Below are positions 59,208-64,000 of a stretch of 64,000 nucleotides of DNA, piece by piece. The DNA is from Rheum nobile (Eukaryota > Streptophyta > Magnoliopsida > Caryophyllales > Polygonaceae). The DNA is taken from positions 4,960,001 through 5,024,000 of the forward strand of contig WOAB01000606.1 of assembly GCA_027886185.1 (NCBI GenBank), given 5' to 3'. Position 1 is the stretch's first letter. Each line of letters opens with the position of its first letter. A model generated the notes under the pieces. It saw only the letters and a list, made by a program, of their open reading frames with translations, had not been told where the DNA came from and ran no database searches. Position numbers and translations under genes: made by a program.

Positions 59208-60565
59208 TTTGCGGCTTCGGATCGCCTTTGACGGTTCTAGATTCATCATCAAAAATTGGATCTTCCTGTTTTCAATCGTCAATTGAATTTCTTTGTTTGA
59301 GTCACATTAGTGAATTGTTAGTCTGACTGATTGTTTGCTCTTGTTTGTCTTGGAAAGGAGTTCGTTGCGGTTGATTGTGACTACGAGGATCCACAAAAAC
59401 ATACCAAAACCGTCCAAAAATCACCAAAAAAATATTCGGCCCCCCCTTCCTCCATTGTTGTTCGAACCCTAGCTTGGCGAGCAAGACACGACGGCGTCCA
59501 GGCTCGTGCGCGCCAGAGATCCGGTTGTTCAGTTTTGGTAATCTTCAAGATACTTGCTTGATTTTCTAGAGATTTTATTTTATCTTTATGGTGTAATATC
59601 CCAGGAAAAACAAGTTGCCTAAAAGAAAATTATATCAAAAAAAAAAAAGCATTATCGAAATTCAAAAAAAAAAAAGAGGAAAAGGCATCTGGGATTTTTG
59701 AGAATTTTTCAGAATTTTTTTTTTCCGAAATACAAAAAAAAAATAAAAAATTTAGGGTTCCGTTTCAGATTTTTTTTTTCGGACCTCTTTGTCGCCGCAA
59801 CAGTACCCGACCGGGTCCAGACCGGGTGAGCCTCAGTTAACCCAGCCCTCACGTACCTGCCACCGACCCGGCCCCAACCCGACCGGGTCCCAACCGAGTT
59901 CTCCTCAGTCGCCACCACCCGGCCTCCACCCGACCGGGTCCTGCCCGGGTTCCGCTCAGTCGAGCCCCACCCGGCCTGACCCCACCCGACCCCAACCCGA
60001 CCGGGTCTCACCCCGGGTTGCGCTCAGTCAGCCCCACCCGACCCCAACCCGACCGGGTCCCACCCCGGGTTGTTCTCAGTCCGCCCCACCCGACCCCAAC
60101 CCGACCGGGTCCCACCCCGGGTTGCCCTCAGTCGAGCACTACCCCCCTCTTGCCCGAACCCCTTCTCCCTTCCGTTCCCTCGGGTCACTCTCGACTCCAA
60201 TTGGCTTCGTTCCGAGTCGACAAAGGTACGTCTTTCTGACTTGCAATTCGCATTTCTTGAGTTCGAAACACATATATAGCCCCATCTTTAGTTGTATTTC
60301 ATTCTTGTGACTATAGTTGTGTCGCTTTCCTTGTTGAGTCGTTCTCTAGTCTCGCTTTTGTTTGAGTCATTTTTCGTCGTACATCTACTTGTCTTGTCTA
60401 CTACATCTCTGCTTGACCTTGATTTGCTGCGTATCTTGAGCACATAGAGAACTTGTCATTTACGAGCCTAACTTCGCAGGTTGTACAATCACCGAGTGCA
60501 AACACTTGAGAGTTTTTTGGTTTTCCTAACCTTAACGTCTTTCTGTGTTCGTCTAAGTGGTGATC
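59208..60565 (+). other. Leader of the chromovirus element
   Basis: The stretch is non-coding. From about 59592 (TGTAATATCCCAGG) to 59780 it is rich in A and T runs. From about 59800 to 60140 it is a GC-rich tandem repeat (listed separately). Open frames over the GC-rich part are simple-sequence artefacts. Confidence 0.6.
59800..60145 (+). repeat. GC-rich tandem repeat with CCCGACCGGGTC cores
   Basis: About six copies of a unit of roughly 50-60 bp built from CCCGACCGGGTCC, CACCCCGGGTTG and CTCAGTC. The last three copies (about 59995-60135) are nearly identical. The cores CCGACCGGG and CCCCGGG are self-complementary, so the leader RNA could fold strongly. It contrasts with the A/T-rich DNA just upstream. 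Confidence 0.8.
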
Positions 60566-63500
60566 ATGACAGGTTCCGGTGATGAACAGGTTACTGCAAA
60601 TGGTTCCCATGTCGATATGCAGGCGATGCTACAACAGTTGGCTTCTACAGTCGTATAGTTGTCTGCGAAGTTTGACTCGTTGGAGACCCGCTCCAACCCA
60701 CTCCCGGCTGCGCAGGAACACATTGGTCCATCGCATAGCGCACCGCTTCCCGCCACCGAGCCCTTGGTCGACCAAGCCACAGCCTACCAAGCGGCGATGG
60801 ACGAGCATCGCCAACCGAGAGCCACTGGCACCGACCGCATACGCCCGATTCGGCATCCCGCACCTCGTGATAGGTCTGAGTCCCCTCCTATGTCGATACA
60901 TTCAAGTTTATGGGGTGATGATGATATGCAGGACTATGAGCGCGAGGAGCGTAATGAGTGGCGTCCTTACCGCCCCCGGAATGACCGCGGACAGCCCCGC
61001 CGCCGTGAAGCCGAACAAGACGGCATTGGACGGATCAAAGTGAAGATCCCGGCTTTTGATGGAAAGTGTGATCCAGACGTCTACCTTGAATGGGAGACAA
61101 AGAATGAGCAGATTTGGGGTTGCCACAATTTCCCTGAACATAAAAAGGTACAACTCGCTGCTCTTGAATTTACTGGTTATGCTTTGGTTTGGTGGGATTC
61201 TGTTGTGAAGGCTCGAAGACAAGCCATGGACCCTCCGGTCAACATATGGAACCAGATGAGAGCTATGATGAGGGCCCGCTTCGTTCCCCACCACCACAAT
61301 AGAGTTCTCCGCAACCGTTTGGAGACTATGAGGCAAGGCTCTTTAGGTGTTGAAGAGGTCTACAACAATATGCAGATAGCCATGGCACGCGGCAACGTCG
61401 TCGAAGATGAAGAGGCCACTATGTCCAGGTATCTACGTATCTTGCATCCTCATTTAGCTGACACTATAGAATTGTATCCCTATTCTACCATGACAGATTT
61501 GCTACACCAAGCAATTAAAGTGGAGAGACAATTCAAGTCCAGCTATACCCAACAACACCGCACGGTGCCACAATGCCAAAGCTGGCGTCCCGACCAGCAG
61601 CAGGGCCGCACCGGACACCAGAGATCCCGCCCAGCAACCGGTCCGCCTCGCGTCAATGAGCAAAATTCCCGTGGTGCACACCCCTCTACCTCCACCGCAC
61701 CACAGCAGCCCACACGGCCCGCCCCTGCAGTTACACGAGGTAACCCTGCTGACCCTCCTCCTAGAGCTAGAGATATCACTTGCTTTAAATGTCAAGGAAA
61801 GGGTCATTACATGAAGGATTGTCCTAATACTCGTGTTTTGATGATTAATCATTTGGGTGAGTTAGAGTCTGAGTCTGACACTGAGCATGAAAATTTAGTT
61901 GCTAGCCATGATATGAATGAGCATGCCAATGATGATGATTTGGATTTTATTGAATATGAGCATGGTGATTCATTGATTGTTAGGAGGACTTTGCATGTTA
62001 ATCAGGCTCCTTGTGATGATAATCAGCGTGAGAATTTGTTTCATACAAGATGTCTTGTTAAATGGAAAGTTTGCAACATGATTATTGATGGTGGTAGTTG
62101 TTGTAATATTGCTAGTGTTGAATTAGTTAATAAACTGCAACTCCCTACTTTTTTCCATCCTAGACCTTATAGACTTCATTGGATGAATGATTGTGGTGAA
62201 CTCAAGGTGAATAGGCAAGCTAAGATTACACTTAAGTTAGGAACTTATGAGGATGAAATTTTATGTGATATTGTTCCTATGCAAGCTTGTCATATTTTGT
62301 TAGGTCGTCCTTGGCAATTTGATAGACATGTTATTCATGATGGACGTACTAACCAACATGCCTTTGAGTTTCGTGGTAGGAAAGTGGTGTTGAAACCGAT
62401 GACGCCGCTTCAAGTGGCTGAGGCTTATGATAAGAAAAGAGAGGCCGAGCGTAAGGGTAAGTCCCCAACCGAACCATCCACTGCCTCCACACGGACCGAC
62501 CTCACCCTCGCCTCTACCCCTAGCCGAGTGCTCTTAGCATCCAGCAGAGACCACCTGGTAGATTACCTTCCCCCGGACATCGCCCTCATGTCCCTTTGTC
62601 AGGCCTATACCCTGTTAGGTGACGACGATCGAGCTACACTCCCAGTTGCTGTCCAAACCCTTTTAGCTGAGTTCCTTGATGTTTTCCCGGATGAGATACC
62701 CCCTGGCCTACCCCCTATTAGAGGCATTGAGCACCAAATAGACCTGATTCCCGGTGCTACCCTACCCAACCGGCCTGCCTATAGGATGAACCCTACTGAG
62801 ACCCAGGAAATCCAGAACCAAGTCCAGGACCTTTTAGATAAAGGGTATGTTAGAGAGAGCCGATCCCAGTGTGCTGTGCCTGTCTTACTCGTCCCCAAAA
62901 AGGACAATACTTGGCGTATGTGTGTTGATTGCAAGGCTATTAATAACATCACGATCAAGTACAGGCACCCGATCCCCAGGCTCGATGACATGTTGGATGA
63001 GCTCCATGGCGCCTCCACCTTCTCCAAGATCGATCTTCGCAATGGATACCATCAAATCCGGATGAAGGAAGGAGACGAATGGAAGACAGCATTCAAGACG
63101 AAGTTTGGTTTGTATGAGTGGCTTGTTATGCCTTTCGGTTTGACTAATGCCCCCTCTACTTTTATGCGTCTTATGAATCATGTCTTGAGATCTTTTATTG
63201 ATAGATTTGTTGTAGTTTACTTTGATGATATTCTGATCCACAGCAAATCTTTGGAGGCACATGCAGAGCACCTGGGAAGTTTTATCCACTCTCAGAGCTG
63301 TACAGTTGTATGGAAATCTGAAGAAGTGTGATTTTTGCACTGACAGAGTTGTGTTTCTTGGTTTTGTAGTGAGTGCTCATGGACTGCAAGTGGATCAAGA
63401 GAAGGTGCAAGCCATCCGTGACTGGCCGACCCCGAGGAACCTAGGTGACGTGCGCAATTTCCACGGCCTGGCTGGCTTCTACAGGAGGTTCGTTCGAGAT

Positions 63501-64000
63501 TTTAGCACCATTGCAGCCCCGCTGACAGAGATCACAAAGAAGAATACTCCGTTCCGTTGGGGTGAAGCTCAAGAAAAGGCATTCCAGACTCTCAAGGATC
63601 GTTTGACACACGCGCCATTGTTGGTTCTGCCTGACTTCACTCGCCCCTTTGAAGTAGAGTGTGACGCCTCTGGCATTGGTATTGGAGGAGTCCTCATGCA
63701 GGAAGGTAAGCCTATTGCCTTCTTTTCTGAAAAGTTGAAAGGTGCATGCTTGAATTATTCTACTTATGATAGGGAATTATATGCCTTGTTTAGAGTGCTG
63801 AAAACTTGGCAACACTACCTTTGGCCTAGAGAATTTGTGCTTAAAACTGATCATGAGTCCTTAAAGCATTTTAAGAGTCAAGATAAGTTGGATAGGAGGC
63901 ATGGTAGGTGGATGGCATTCATAGAAACATTTCCCTATGTGATTAAGTATAAGAAAGGAAAAGATAATGTTGTAGCTGATGCCCTTTCTAGGAGACATAC
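60566..64000 (+). pseudogene. Chromovirus-type gag-pol, nearly intact, runs off the right edge
   Basis: The likely start is ATG 60566 (MTGSGDEQVTANGSHVDMQA). One in-frame TAG at 60656 is followed by an open frame to 63331. Gag: KIPAFDGKCDPDVYLEWETK and FTGYALVWWD; zinc knuckle CFKCQGKGHYMKDC (near 61780). Protease: IIDGGSCCNIAS, with the D-G-G-S form usual in this group, and ILLGRPWQFDR. RT: PPGLPPIRGIEHQIDLIPGA, NTWRMCVDCKAINNI, IDLRNGYHQIR, MPFGLTNAPSTFMRLM, YFDDILIHS (near 63218). A one-base gain near 63270-63280 shifts the frame; the next frame continues with CDFCTDRVVFLGF, LAGFYRRFVRDFS, and RNase H (FEVECDASGIGIGGVL; AFFSEKLKGA; DALSRRH) to the window end. Only two lesions in 3.4 kb suggest a young insertion. 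Integrase and chromodomain would lie beyond 64000. Confidence 0.9.

Noticed and set aside
59700..60310. Proline/serine-rich or extensin-like proteins in several frames
   Set aside because: All frames come from the GC-rich tandem repeat in the retrotransposon leader; they have no conserved start or domain.
1..64000. tRNA, rRNA, organellar insert or viral sequence
   Set aside because: No cloverleaf-like gene, rRNA core or organelle gene was recognised by eye. The primer-site words are parts of LTR elements.

Overview
The window is nuclear DNA of a flowering plant, most likely a eudicot. It has one well-preserved intron-rich housekeeping gene, long AT-rich intergenic DNA, and a dense nest of plant transposable elements of nearly every major class. 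Nothing looks bacterial, organellar or viral. No tRNA, rRNA or CRISPR array was recognised.

Left part (1-11.0 kb): the terminus of a hAT-like element cut by the window edge; a decayed Mutator-like (MULE) transposase gene on the minus strand; a 1.1 kb AT-rich tandem array that switches orientation; a GTGCAT-rich stretch; and a 5'-truncated L1-type LINE with a nearly perfect 585 bp internal tandem duplication. The LINE poly(A) ends about 256 bp before the next gene's start codon.

Genic part (11.0-26.5 kb): a complete 11-exon gene for a lysophosphatidic acid acyltransferase of the LPAT2 type (387 aa, one GC-AG intron), whose product makes phosphatidic acid in the endoplasmic reticulum. It is followed by an unrecognised intronless 156-codon ORF with its own TATA box and G-box. 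From about 20 to 26.5 kb, exon-like pieces on the minus strand include broken NAP1 histone-chaperone exons and the first two coding exons of a UBC16-type ubiquitin-conjugating enzyme. These pieces may have been captured by a Helitron.

Repeat part (26.5-64 kb): AT-rich DNA, microsatellite and minisatellite; a decayed Ty1/copia element with two LTRs; the 3' end of a second gypsy element with its LTR; a remnant of a reverse-oriented LTR element; and a Tat-lineage Ty3/gypsy element (gag, protease, RT, two RNase H domains, integrase, and an antisense spliced ORF at the 3' side). An apparently intact hAT transposon with a perfect 8 bp target duplication and a two-exon 845 aa transposase lies inside its integrase. 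Next come a perfect 42 bp palindrome, a CACTA terminus, a gypsy pol fragment, and a long LTR-like block split by an RTE-type LINE with a 17 bp target duplication. The window ends in a young chromovirus-type gypsy element that runs off the right edge.

The elements form a nested stack, so insertion order can be read directly: hAT is younger than the Tat element, the RTE LINE is younger than its host LTR, and the CACTA end abuts an interrupted pol gene. Many premature stops are TGA where the family has arginine, as expected from deamination of methylated CGA codons. I found no convincing new biological system. The best leads are the intact hAT, the antisense gene of the Tat element, the captured-exon cluster and several unusual repeat arrays.
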